A DNA stretch of 34,264 nt from Pseudomonas putida (GTDB lineage Bacteria; Pseudomonadota; Gammaproteobacteria; Pseudomonadales; Pseudomonadaceae): positions 1 to 34,264 of the forward strand of contig NZ_BSKJ01000018.1 of the NCBI RefSeq assembly GCF_030159595.1, read 5' to 3'. The notes beneath the pieces were generated by a model. That model had not been told where the DNA came from. It ran no database searches and saw only the letters and a program-made list of their open reading frames with translations. Of this stretch, positions 24,430 to 31,708 are shown one piece after another; the first letter of the stretch is position 1, and each line of letters starts with the position of its first letter. The translations under genes and the position numbers were made by a program.

Positions 24430-25875
24430 ATGTACAAGCTCGCTCCCTTAAGTGCCGCTATCGTCCTGGCCCTCGCAGGTCAGGCCATGGCTGCTGACAG
24501 CACCTCGTCCCAGACCCAGGACGGCAAGGAAAACATCGCCGAAGTCACCCAGACCCAGGCATCCTTCGCTTCGGCCACCCAGAACCAGACCGGCAAGGGC
24601 CACAACCACCTGGCCGTGCAGACCGAAAGCACCAGCGATATCCAGCAGAGCGCCACCGGCCAGTACAACGCCGGCTATGCCGAGCAACTGTTCGAGAACG
24701 GCAGCCAGATCATCCAGCGTGCCGGGGGCAGCTACAACGATGCCTTCGCCAGCCAGTCGATAGGGCTGAACAACGAATCGCTGCAAACCCAGCAAGGCGT
24801 TGGCAACAAATCCACCGTGTGGCAGGACAGCCAGGAAGGCAGCAAAGCCACCACCTGGCAATCCGGCCAGCGCAACGAGGCTTTCATCGAGCAGACGTTT
24901 GGTGGCAGCAACAACCGCAGTACCGTCAACCAGACCGGCCAGGACAACTATGCCGCCGCCGAGCACCTGAACCATGTCGATGGCGACATCCAGGTCTACC
25001 AGGATGGCCACGACAACTGGGCTTACGGCGACCAGCGCGAAGGCACCGGTGGCACCATTGGCATTGGCCAGTACGGTGGCGGCAACTCGGTGGAAGTGTG
25101 GCAGGACACCCAGATCGGCAGCCAGGCCTCCGTGGTCCAGACCGGCCAGTCGAACGAAGGCTACATCGACCAGAGCTTTGGCATGAACAACAAGGTCAGC
25201 CTGTCGCAGCAAGGCAACGCCAACGCCAGCTGGTCGGACCAGTTCGAGACCAACAACGCCACCACCACCATCACCCAGACCGGCAACAACAACCTGCATT
25301 TCACCTACCAGAACGGTGAAAACCTCAACCTGACCATCAATACCAAAGGCAATGGCAACAGCATCACCGCCAGCAACTGGAAAGGCGCCAAAATGGGCGG
25401 CCAGTTCGGCACCAATCAGAACGCCACGATCAACCAGAACGGTAACGGCAACGGCGTCAACCTGACCCAGAACGGATCAGACCAGCTGGCCACGCTGACC
25501 CAGACGGGTAAAGGCAACCAGATGCAGACCAAGCAGGCCGACAGCAACAACGAGCTGTATTTCGAACAGAACGGTACGGACAACATCCTGATCGCCGATC
25601 AGCGCGGTACAGACAACTACGCCTACGGCAACAGCCAGGGTACTGGCAACGCCATCACCCTGGACCAGTCCGGTTACAACAACCAGAGCTACACCAACCA
25701 GCTGTACGGTAGCGGCAACGAAGCCACCATCAAGCAGACTGACAGCATCAACGTCGCCTATGTGATCCAGGGAGGCCAGGGCAACAAGGCGTACGTCGAC
25801 CAGAGCGGTATCGCCCAAACCGCCACCATCACCCAGCTGGGCAGTGCGAACCTGGCCACCGTGACCCAGAAGTAA
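24430..25875 (+). CDS. CsgA-like major curlin with about 19 repeats
   Basis: A 481-residue exported amyloid subunit, roughly three times the length of E. coli CsgA. A signal peptide covers about residues 1-21 (ending AMA). The remainder is almost entirely curlin repeats of about 22-23 residues with Gln/Gly/Asn at fixed positions, for example VQTGQSNEGYIDQSF, TQTGNNNLHFTYQNG, NQNGNGNGVNLTQNG, EQNGTDNILIADQRG and IQGGQGNKAYVDQSG. I count about 19 by eye. Aromatic residues are more frequent than in CsgA. GGAGG is 7 bases before ATG 24430. A strong terminator follows. Secretion would need CsgG or an equivalent, which is not in the window. Confidence 0.9.
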   Translation: MYKLAPLSAAIVLALAGQAMAADSTSSQTQDGKENIAEVTQTQASFASATQNQTGKGHNHLAVQTESTSDIQQSATGQYNAGYAEQLFENGSQIIQRAGGSYNDAFASQSIGLNNESLQTQQGVGNKSTVWQDSQEGSKATTWQSGQRNEAFIEQTFGGSNNRSTVNQTGQDNYAAAEHLNHVDGDIQVYQDGHDNWAYGDQREGTGGTIGIGQYGGGNSVEVWQDTQIGSQASVVQTGQSNEGYIDQSFGMNNKVSLSQQGNANASWSDQFETNNATTTITQTGNNNLHFTYQNGENLNLTINTKGNGNSITASNWKGAKMGGQFGTNQNATINQNGNGNGVNLTQNGSDQLATLTQTGKGNQMQTKQADSNNELYFEQNGTDNILIADQRGTDNYAYGNSQGTGNAITLDQSGYNNQSYTNQLYGSGNEATIKQTDSINVAYVIQGGQGNKAYVDQSGIAQTATITQLGSANLATVTQK

Positions 25876-25888
25876 ACCTTTCCCCCTT

Positions 25889-25930
25889 GAACCGCGGTGC
25901 TCCTCTCCCTGGTGCCGCGGTTCCTTTTTC
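25889..25930 (+). terminator. Rho-independent terminator of curlin operon
   Basis: GAACCGCGG (25889-25897) pairs with CCGCGGTTC (25915-25923), a perfect 9-bp stem, followed by CTTTTTC. It lies 14 bases after the CsgA-like stop and marks the operon end. Confidence 0.88.
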
Positions 25931-25983
25931 TCGATTGCATATGCCGGGATACAATGCCGTAACCCTCGAACATGTGCAGCGCC

Positions 25984-26631
25984 ATGATCCAGTCCGACCT
26001 CGACCTGTTCGGCCCCCAGCCACAACGCCTGGCCAGTCATACCGTGCTGCTGCCCGGCTTCGTGCTGAGCGAAATCGAACCCCTGCTAGACGCCTTGCGC
26101 CCGGTACTGCGCGCCGCGCCGTTCCGGCACATGCGCACACCCGGAGGCCTGCACATGGCCGTCGCCTTGACCAACTGCGGCACGCTCGGTTGGGTGAGTG
26201 ATGAACACGGCTATCGCTACAGCGTCACCGACCCGCTCAGCGGCAAGCCTTGGCCCGCCTTGCCCCCGGTGATGCTGAGCCTGGCCGCCCGCGCTGCCGC
26301 CATGGCCGGTTTCGACGGTTTTGTCCCCGACGCCTGCTTGGTCAACCATTATCTGCCCGGCACCCGCCTGAGCCTGCACCAGGACCGTAACGAGCAGGAC
26401 TTCGACCAGCCGATCGTGTCGGTGTCGCTGGGGTTACCGGCCGTGTTCCTGCTTGGGGGCCTGCAGCGCGCCGACAAGACCCAGCGCATACCACTGAGCC
26501 ATGGCGATGTGTTGATCTGGGGCGGCGAAGACCGCTTGCGCTTTCACGGCGTGCAGCCCATCAAGCCCGGCGTGCATCCGCGCATGGGCGAGCGGCGGAT
26601 CAACCTCACCTTGCGCAAGGCCGGAGGCTGA
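25984..26631 (+). CDS. alkB: AlkB, Fe(II)/2-oxoglutarate-dependent DNA/RNA dealkylase
   Basis: A 215-residue dioxygenase that repairs 1-methyladenine and 3-methylcytosine by oxidative demethylation, using 2-oxoglutarate, O2 and Fe(II). The metal triad is His132-x-Asp134 (LHQDRNEQD) and His188 (RFHGV); Arg205 and Arg211 (RRINLTLR) bind 2-oxoglutarate. All are offset by one from the E. coli AlkB positions I recall, indicating a full-length, canonical enzyme. I chose ATG 25984 because it places LDLFG at the usual N terminus; an ATG four codons earlier is possible and neither has a strong ribosome site. A TACAAT hexamer lies at 25950-25955 without a matching -35. No ada or alkA gene is adjacent. 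Confidence 0.93.
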   Translation: MIQSDLDLFGPQPQRLASHTVLLPGFVLSEIEPLLDALRPVLRAAPFRHMRTPGGLHMAVALTNCGTLGWVSDEHGYRYSVTDPLSGKPWPALPPVMLSLAARAAAMAGFDGFVPDACLVNHYLPGTRLSLHQDRNEQDFDQPIVSVSLGLPAVFLLGGLQRADKTQRIPLSHGDVLIWGGEDRLRFHGVQPIKPGVHPRMGERRINLTLRKAGG

Positions 26632-26724
26632 CGCAAACACGATGAACGTGCATGAAACACGTTGAACATCTTGGTCTGGCAAGCTTCAAACGATAAGCCG
26701 CCTTCTCACACCCCGGAGCCTGCC

Positions 26725-26778
26725 ATGCCGTACCCAGCTTGCCCTACGCCCCCGCACAACACAGCCGTACGCTCATGA
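26725..26778 (+). CDS. Possible 17-aa leader ORF
   Basis: ATG 26725 is preceded by GGAG at a good distance and opens a 17-codon frame whose TGA (26776-26778) overlaps the ATG at 26775 of the next ORF. It has a better ribosome site than the downstream gene. It may be a coupling leader peptide, or the true N terminus of the next gene separated by a frameshift. Conservation is unknown. Confidence 0.25.
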   Translation: MPYPACPTPPHNTAVRS

Positions 26779-27062
26779 AAATGCCCGGTCGTGCACCCAA
26801 CGCCTCGCTGCAACTCGATTATGTGCGCGACACCCTGTTTGGCCCTGTGGCGCAAAGCGTGGAATGCCAGTGCCAACTCGCCGCCCTCAACCTGCAGGGC
26901 CGACCCGCTTTGCGCTTGCACATTTGCCCGCCGCTGCCGGACAAAGTCGACCGGGCCCACAGCGTGGCATTCGTTTGGGACGGGCGCAGTTACCACGGCG
27001 TAGTACGTGACCAAGGCAGGTGCGGGGATGGTGGTTTGAACCTGTTGCTGGAGCTGCAGTAG
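26775..27062 (+). CDS. Hypothetical protein, 95 aa
   Basis: I do not recognise this family. The 95-residue product starts MKMPGRAPNASLQLDYVRD, has no signal peptide or membrane helix, and contains several cysteines (about residues 33-35 in ECQC, and further on in LHICPP). ATG 26775 overlaps the stop of a short upstream frame (ATGA), and an alternative ATG lies two codons later. The frame is also open upstream to a TTG at 26739. It stands alone between alkB and the convergent DUF1652-type gene. Codon use is ordinary for the region. Function unknown. Confidence 0.5.
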   Translation: MKMPGRAPNASLQLDYVRDTLFGPVAQSVECQCQLAALNLQGRPALRLHICPPLPDKVDRAHSVAFVWDGRSYHGVVRDQGRCGDGGLNLLLELQ

Positions 27063-27088
27063 GCCGGTAAGCGGGATGAAGCGGGTAC

Positions 27089-27114
27089 ACCCGGCCAGCT
27101 CAAGCCGGCCGGGT
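27089..27114. terminator. Hairpin between convergent genes
   Basis: ACCCGGCC (27089-27096) pairs with GGCCGGGT (27107-27114) around AGCTCAAGCC, with a further GC/GC pair possible inside. It lies between two converging small genes and could terminate both, though no T-run follows. Confidence 0.4.
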
Positions 27115-27127
27115 ATAGTCGGCACAC

Positions 27128-27388
27128 TCAGGCAATGGCCTTGAGTGGCACTGGGTGGCTGTCACGCAGCGCGTGCAGCTGCCCCACCAGGTGGACCAGG
27201 TCACGGCAGCTGTTGAGGCTTTGCAGCGGGACCCCACTCAGGGTCACGCCCTCGTCAAGACGCTGACCCTGACCCAGGCGGATGGTCAGGTTGGTGCCAT
27301 CCAGGCAGCTGACTTCACAGCGATCAGGCAAGCAGGCCTGCTCGATCAACTGCCGCATTTCTAGCATCGAAACTCCAATCAACGACAT
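27128..27388 (-). CDS. DUF1652-type small protein
   Basis: An 86-residue protein beginning MSLIGVSMLEMRQLIEQACLPDRC. The pattern of a short N-terminal helix (LEMRQLIE), a CxC-like pair (PDRCEVSC), a beta-rich middle and a C-terminal helix (LVHLVGQLHALRD) matches the Pseudomonas DUF1652 family, whose function is unknown. I chose ATG 27388 because it starts the conserved block and AGAGAGGG precedes it; the upstream open frame is low-complexity and lacks homology. Pseudomonas genomes usually carry several copies of this family. Probably cytoplasmic. Confidence 0.7.
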   Translation of the reverse strand: MSLIGVSMLEMRQLIEQACLPDRCEVSCLDGTNLTIRLGQGQRLDEGVTLSGVPLQSLNSCRDLVHLVGQLHALRDSHPVPLKAIA

Positions 27389-27620
27389 GGTACGACCCTC
27401 TCTGTGGGATGGCCTGTTGTGTGGGAGTACGCCTTTCTGAGGCGGGGCGCCAATTGATATTGCGCATGCCCGGGCAGGCGTCCATGCGCCGGGGCAATGA
27501 TGATGCGGGGAATCCCTTAGCACCTTAGTGGAAGATTGCCAGCAGGGGCCCCCTGTTCGATCGCAATCGCACACTTAGCGACGAGTGGTCTTGGCAACGC
27601 TCAGTAGTGCGAGTGAGCGC

Positions 27621-28508
27621 TCAGTGCGCTGCACCACCACGCTCATCCTGCATCTGCCCAAACCGCCCGGCATGGAAATCGTCGAACGACTCGGCAATTT
27701 CCGCCTGGCTGTTCATCACGAACGGGCCATAACCGACGATCGGCTCATCGATAGGCTCGCCGCTGAGCAGCAGTACACTGGCATCCTCCAGCGCTTCAAC
27801 GGCAACCGCTTCACCGCCCCGGTCAAACAGCACCAGGCTGGACGGGCCGGCTTCACGCTCGCCGTTGATCCGCACCGAACCGCGCATTACCACCAACGCC
27901 GCGTTGCGCCCGGCAGGCACCGGCAGATGCAATGCCGCACCGGCATTCAAGCGCAGGTCCCAGACATCCATGGCAGTAAAGGTCCGTGCGGGCCCCGAAT
28001 GCCCACGGTAGCTACCTGCAATCACCCGCACGCTACCGCCCTCGCCGTCCAGCGCTATCACGGGAATGTCCTGCGCCAGCAACGTCTGGTAACCGGCCGC
28101 TGCACGCTTGTCTCGCGCCGGCAGATTGACCCACAGCTGCACCATTTCCAGCGTACCGCCACGGCGGGCAAAGCCCGGGGAATGAAACTCTTCATGGATG
28201 ATGCCGTTGGCCGCAGTCATCCACTGCACATCGCCAGGGCCGATCAGGCCGCCAGCGCCCGTGGAGTCACGGTGCTCCAGCTCACCCTGATAGACGATGG
28301 TGACCGTCTCGAAGCCGCGGTGCGGGTGCTGGCCAACGCCGCGCCGCGCAGTGGTCGGGGTGAAGTCATGAGGTCCCGCGTAGTCCAGCAGCAGGAACGG
28401 ACTGATTCGGCTGGCCAGGTTGTCATAGGTGAACAGGCTGCGCACCGGGAAGCCATCACCCACCCAATGGGCGTGCGGGCTGCGGTGGATACCCAGAATC
28501 TGTTTCAT
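27621..28508 (-). CDS. Pirin family protein
   Basis: A 295-residue bicupin of the pirin family. The N-terminal cupin carries the iron ligands: HPHRGFETVT (His61 and His63 by my count, in the position of human pirin His56/58) and the HEE motif in GIIHEEFHS. Bacterial pirins include quercetin 2,3-dioxygenases and redox- or dehydrogenase-binding regulators, so the specific role is open. ATG 28508 has GGAG upstream. It stands between the DUF1652-type gene and an alpha/beta hydrolase gene, with 96 bases of upstream sequence containing two inverted repeats. Confidence 0.92.
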   Translation of the reverse strand: MKQILGIHRSPHAHWVGDGFPVRSLFTYDNLASRISPFLLLDYAGPHDFTPTTARRGVGQHPHRGFETVTIVYQGELEHRDSTGAGGLIGPGDVQWMTAANGIIHEEFHSPGFARRGGTLEMVQLWVNLPARDKRAAAGYQTLLAQDIPVIALDGEGGSVRVIAGSYRGHSGPARTFTAMDVWDLRLNAGAALHLPVPAGRNAALVVMRGSVRINGEREAGPSSLVLFDRGGEAVAVEALEDASVLLLSGEPIDEPIVGYGPFVMNSQAEIAESFDDFHAGRFGQMQDERGGAAH

Positions 28509-28538
28509 GAGAAGGCTCCTCTCTTGGCTGAGTTAACC

Positions 28539-28554
28539 TTATCAATGATGACAA
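28539..28554. promoter_or_regulatory. LysR-box-like inverted repeat upstream of pirin gene
   Basis: TTATCA-ATGA-TGACAA is a near-perfect inverted repeat (5 of 6) with the T-N11-A spacing of LysR-type operators, 31 bases upstream of the pirin start. No LysR gene is adjacent, so the regulator would lie elsewhere. Confidence 0.35.
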
Positions 28555-28586
28555 TCTGGCGGTAGCCAACTGAAATGGCATGCATC

Positions 28587-28602
28587 GTTCCACAGATGGA
28601 AC
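28587..28602. other. Inverted repeat after hydrolase stop
   Basis: GTTCCA-CAGA-TGGAAC is a perfect 6-bp inverted repeat two bases beyond the hydrolase stop codon. It could be a weak terminator for the hydrolase gene or a second protein-binding site upstream of the pirin gene. Confidence 0.35.
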
Positions 28603-28604
28603 AG

Positions 28605-29477
28605 TTAGCCCTGCAAGAACGCGAGCACCTGCTGGGCCGCCGCAGCCGGGTCTTCCTGCATGAAACAATGGCCACCCGCAACTTGCTGTGCAGTCACGGT
28701 GCGGTTGAGTACCGCCAGGCGGCTCACTGAGTGTGGCACGAAGGGGTAAGTATGCTCGCCATACAGCACCCGCGTCGGTGTGCTGATTGCGGCCAGGCTT
28801 GCCCACATGCGCTTGGGGAACGAACTGAAAATTTCCACTTCCCGGCTGGGCCGGCACTTGAGTACCACGGCATCACCGCAATCGCCGATGGCATGTTCGA
28901 CATAAGCCTGCAACGCCGCATCGGTCCAGCCCTTGAAAATGCCCCGCCCTTTCAGCGAAGCCAGCGCCGCCTCGCGATCGGGCCAGTGGCTGCGGCGACT
29001 GGCAGCCTTGCGCGCCAAGGCATGGCGTTGGTGCAGGCCGACCAGTGCTGCCGCCCCCATCACACCGATCATGCGTCGGCTGAACAGTACCGGGTCTAGC
29101 AGCACGGCACGTGCAAACAGTTGCGGTTCGCAGGCCAGGATCAGCCCAGTGAGCACACCACCAAAACTATGGCCCACGGCAAACCGCGCCACATCGCCAT
29201 ACTCGCTACGCCCGGCCTGAAAAGCTTCCACTGCCAGCTCGGCTGTACGGTTCCACCCCCGAAACACCCCGCCATGATCGCTGTCACCATGCCCCTGAAC
29301 GTCGCAAAGCCACAGGTCAAAATGCTCGCCAAGGCGCATCAGCAACGGCTGGTAAGCCAGGCAGCAGAAACCGTTGCCGTGCAAGAAATGCAGCAGCGGC
29401 TTGCCACTGGCCGGGGTTCGCCAGCCACGCAGGGTGAAACCTTCGGCGCATTCGTGAGACCAGGGAATCAACTGCAT
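28605..29477 (-). CDS. Alpha/beta hydrolase
   Basis: A 290-residue alpha/beta-hydrolase-fold enzyme. The oxyanion region is HGNG (residues 33-36), the nucleophile is Ser104 in VGHSFGG, and the catalytic histidine is His270 in GGHCFM; the acid is probably in VLYGEHT/LLDP. No signal peptide, so cytoplasmic. Substrate cannot be predicted; esterases and lipases of this type are numerous in Pseudomonas. The start ATG 29477 has a poor ribosome site. It follows the LysE-type exporter gene with 21 bases between, on the same strand, so the pair may be co-transcribed. Confidence 0.88.
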   Translation of the reverse strand: MQLIPWSHECAEGFTLRGWRTPASGKPLLHFLHGNGFCCLAYQPLLMRLGEHFDLWLCDVQGHGDSDHGGVFRGWNRTAELAVEAFQAGRSEYGDVARFAVGHSFGGVLTGLILACEPQLFARAVLLDPVLFSRRMIGVMGAAALVGLHQRHALARKAASRRSHWPDREAALASLKGRGIFKGWTDAALQAYVEHAIGDCGDAVVLKCRPSREVEIFSSFPKRMWASLAAISTPTRVLYGEHTYPFVPHSVSRLAVLNRTVTAQQVAGGHCFMQEDPAAAAQQVLAFLQG

Positions 29478-29498
29478 CGGTTTGCTGTACTCGCGGGG

Positions 29499-30128
29499 CT
29501 AGGAAAACGCTGATTCTACAAACAGCAGCGGGTACAGTGAAATCACCAGCAACAAGGCCATCAGGACATTGAACAGCATCAGCCAGCGCGGGTTCTGCAG
29601 CAGGTTGCGCAAGGCGCTGCCAAACATCACCCACACGCCGACGCTGGGCAGGTTGACCAAGGCGAACAAGGCCGCGATGACGATCACGTTCGTCACATAG
29701 CCTTGCGCGGGGGTGTAGGTGGTGATCGCCCCCACCGCCATCACCCAGGCCTTGGGATTGACCCACTGGAACGCCGCCGCCCCCCAGAAACCCAGCGGCT
29801 TCCGGGTGCTGGAAGCGGACGTGCCGACCGGCCCGGAAGTGGCGATCTTCCAGGCCAGGTACAGCAGGTAGGCGGCGCCGGTGCAGCGCAGCACCGTGTA
29901 CAGCGGCGGCCAGGCCTTGAACACCTCGCCCAGGCCCAGGCCGACGGCCAGCACCATCACCATGAACCCGACGCTGATACCCAAGGCGTGTGGGATTGAA
30001 CGGCGCACACCGAAATTCACCCCCGAGGCCAGCAACATGGTGTTGTTGGGGCCAGGGGTGATCGAAGACACGAAGGCAAACAGCACGAAGGCGGTCAGCA
30101 GATCGGCAGAGGCAAGCATGGCGGGCAT
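29499..30128 (-). CDS. LysE/RhtB-family amino-acid exporter
   Basis: A 209-residue inner-membrane protein with about six hydrophobic segments. The family signature is near the N terminus: F-x-x-x-SITPGPNNTMLLASGVNFG (about residues 20-40). These proteins export amino acids or derivatives such as homoserine lactone, threonine or lysine. A start at 30128 or at the ATG three codons later (30119) is equally possible; the ribosome site favours neither strongly. It diverges from a GNAT acetyltransferase gene across 124 bases containing a 19-bp inverted repeat, and precedes the alpha/beta hydrolase gene. Substrate unknown. Confidence 0.9.
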   Translation of the reverse strand: MPAMLASADLLTAFVLFAFVSSITPGPNNTMLLASGVNFGVRRSIPHALGISVGFMVMVLAVGLGLGEVFKAWPPLYTVLRCTGAAYLLYLAWKIATSGPVGTSASSTRKPLGFWGAAAFQWVNPKAWVMAVGAITTYTPAQGYVTNVIVIAALFALVNLPSVGVWVMFGSALRNLLQNPRWLMLFNVLMALLLVISLYPLLFVESAFS

Positions 30129-30157
30129 TCCACTTTCTTTATAGGTGCTGTCACACT

Positions 30158-30176
30158 AACGGAGTCGCCCTCCGTT
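30158..30176. promoter_or_regulatory. Perfect inverted repeat in divergent promoter region
   Basis: AACGGAG-TCGCC-CTCCGTT has 7-bp perfect arms and lies 30 bases upstream of the LysE-type exporter start. It could be an operator for the exporter or the divergent acetyltransferase, or a short hairpin. Confidence 0.4.
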
Positions 30177-30252
30177 GCGACCGATACAGTTGCATTAAAT
30201 TATGTGCATACAAATCACTGTACCGTTAACCCGGATCAAGGAAGCCGTCACC

Positions 30253-30732
30253 ATGAGCCTCACCATTCGCCCTGCCGTTCGTTCCGACGCCGAGCAGATC
30301 CTGGCCTTTATCACCGAGCTGGCCGAATACGAACGCGCCCGCCACGAGGTGGTCGCCACCCTTGCCGACATCGAGCACAGCCTGTTTGGTGAAGGCAGTA
30401 CGGTGCACAGCCTGATGTGCGAGCGCGATGGCCGGCCAATCGGCTTTGCCGTGTACTTCTACAGCTACTCGACCTGGCTCGGGCGCAACGGCATTTACCT
30501 GGAAGACCTGTACGTTACCCCCGAACAGCGCGGCGACGGTGCCGGGCGGCAACTGCTGCGGCACATTGCCCGCGAAGCGGTGGCAAACAACTGTGGGCGC
30601 CTGGAATGGAGCGTGCTGGACTGGAACGAGCCGGCGATCGGCTTCTATCAGAAGCTGGGCGCCGAGGCGCAGGATGAGTGGGTGCGCTACCGGCTGGATG
30701 GCGAGAAACTGGCAGCGTTTGCCCAAGGGTGA
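30253..30732 (+). CDS. GNAT-family N-acetyltransferase
   Basis: A 159-residue GCN5-related acetyltransferase. The acetyl-CoA-binding motif A is LEDLYVTPEQRGDGAGRQLLRHI (about residues 80-102, with the R-x-x-G-x-G/A turn), and motif B includes WNEPAIGFYQKLGA. The sequence resembles the diamine/SSAT-like or aminoglycoside-type small acetyltransferases (FAVYFYSYSTWLGRNGIYLEDLYV is the spermidine/thialysine acetyltransferase-like block). I chose ATG 30253 because AAGGAA is 9 bases upstream; the open frame starts earlier without a ribosome site. Divergent to the LysE-type exporter. Substrate likely a small amine (inference). Confidence 0.9.
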   Translation: MSLTIRPAVRSDAEQILAFITELAEYERARHEVVATLADIEHSLFGEGSTVHSLMCERDGRPIGFAVYFYSYSTWLGRNGIYLEDLYVTPEQRGDGAGRQLLRHIAREAVANNCGRLEWSVLDWNEPAIGFYQKLGAEAQDEWVRYRLDGEKLAAFAQG

Positions 30733-30739
30733 ACGGACG

Positions 30740-30758
30740 GGGGCTGCTTTGCAGCCCC
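30740..30758. terminator. GC hairpin between convergent genes
   Basis: GGGGCTGC-TTT-GCAGCCCC is a perfect 8-bp stem with a 3-base loop, 7 bases after the acetyltransferase stop and 17 bases beyond the SsuA-like stop. Likely a bidirectional terminator; no strong T-run. Confidence 0.6.
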
Positions 30759-30775
30759 AGTGCCTGGCAGGTACC

Positions 30776-31705
30776 TCACTCCCGCCGCCACACCGCCCCG
30801 GCAATGTCGACCCGTTTAGGCAGGATCTTGTTGTCAAAGAACAACGCTGCAGTGCGCTGCTGCGCCGCCACGATTTCATCACTCACCGGCAGCACCGGTG
30901 ATGCCGGCCGGTGGCTGAAGCTGCGCCGCACCACGTCCTCTGGCAAGCCCATGAACTGCGCCAGCAAGCGGATGCTCCCAGCCTCGTCGCTGCGGGTAAG
31001 CGTCTCGGCCTGGCTGATTTCATCCAGCAGTTGCCCGACAAAGGCGCCATGGTCTTCGACATAGCTGCGCGAGCCCAGCAAGAACGGCCCGATCAGGCCC
31101 AACCCCTGACCGTCAGCCAGCAGCCGTGCCTTGCCCTCCAGATCGATGGCCGAGTAGAACGGGTCCCAGATTGCCCAGGCATCCACGCTACCCCGCTCGA
31201 AGGCCGCCCGGGCATCGGCAGGTGCCAGGTACACAGGCTGCACATCGCGAATGCTCAGCCCGGCCTTGGCCAAGGCACGCAACAGCAAGTTGTGCGCGCT
31301 GGACCCCTTCTGCAGGGCGATGCGCTTGCCCTTGAGCTCGCTCACTGCGCTGATCGGGCTGTCTTTCGGCACCAGGATCACCTCGGCCCGGGGCTTGGGC
31401 GGCTCGGCACCGATGTACAGCAGGTCGGCGCCAGCAGCCTGGGCGAAGATCGGCGGAATATCACCGGTCGAGCCAATATCGAGGCTGCCAATGTTCAATG
31501 CTTCGAGCATCTGCGGGCCCGCGGGGAACTCGATCCATTCCACGCGGGTGTTGGCGAAGCGTTGCTCCAGCAGCCGATGCTGCTTGGCGAGCACCAGGCT
31601 GATCGAGCCCTTCTGGTAGCCAATGCGCAAGGTAGCCGGGTCTGCGGCCTGGGCCGTACCGGTCAGGGCCAGCAACACCAGCAAGGCAAGGTGTAGCACG
31701 CGCAT
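30776..31705 (-). CDS. SsuA-like periplasmic sulfonate-binding protein
   Basis: A 309-residue ABC-transporter substrate-binding protein of the aliphatic sulfonate/nitrate/taurine type. The signal peptide ends TAQA (about residue 20). The mature start TLRIGYQKGSISLVLAKQHRLLEQRF and the block LNIGSLDIGSTGDIPPIFAQAAGADLLYIG match SsuA. It would deliver an organosulfonate or a related compound to an inner-membrane permease. It is the last gene of a three-gene overlapping set; the SsuB/SsuC ATPase and permease are not in the window, so it is an orphan here. ATG 31705 has GGAG upstream, 3 bases after the aldo/keto reductase stop. Confidence 0.9.
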   Translation of the reverse strand: MRVLHLALLVLLALTGTAQAADPATLRIGYQKGSISLVLAKQHRLLEQRFANTRVEWIEFPAGPQMLEALNIGSLDIGSTGDIPPIFAQAAGADLLYIGAEPPKPRAEVILVPKDSPISAVSELKGKRIALQKGSSAHNLLLRALAKAGLSIRDVQPVYLAPADARAAFERGSVDAWAIWDPFYSAIDLEGKARLLADGQGLGLIGPFLLGSRSYVEDHGAFVGQLLDEISQAETLTRSDEAGSIRLLAQFMGLPEDVVRRSFSHRPASPVLPVSDEIVAAQQRTAALFFDNKILPKRVDIAGAVWRRE

Positions 31706-31708
31706 GGG

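Noticed and set aside
24430..25875. Tandem repeats that might suggest a CRISPR-like or minisatellite array
   Set aside because: The repeats are conserved at the protein level, in frame and divergent in DNA, as expected for curlin repeats rather than a repeat-spacer array.
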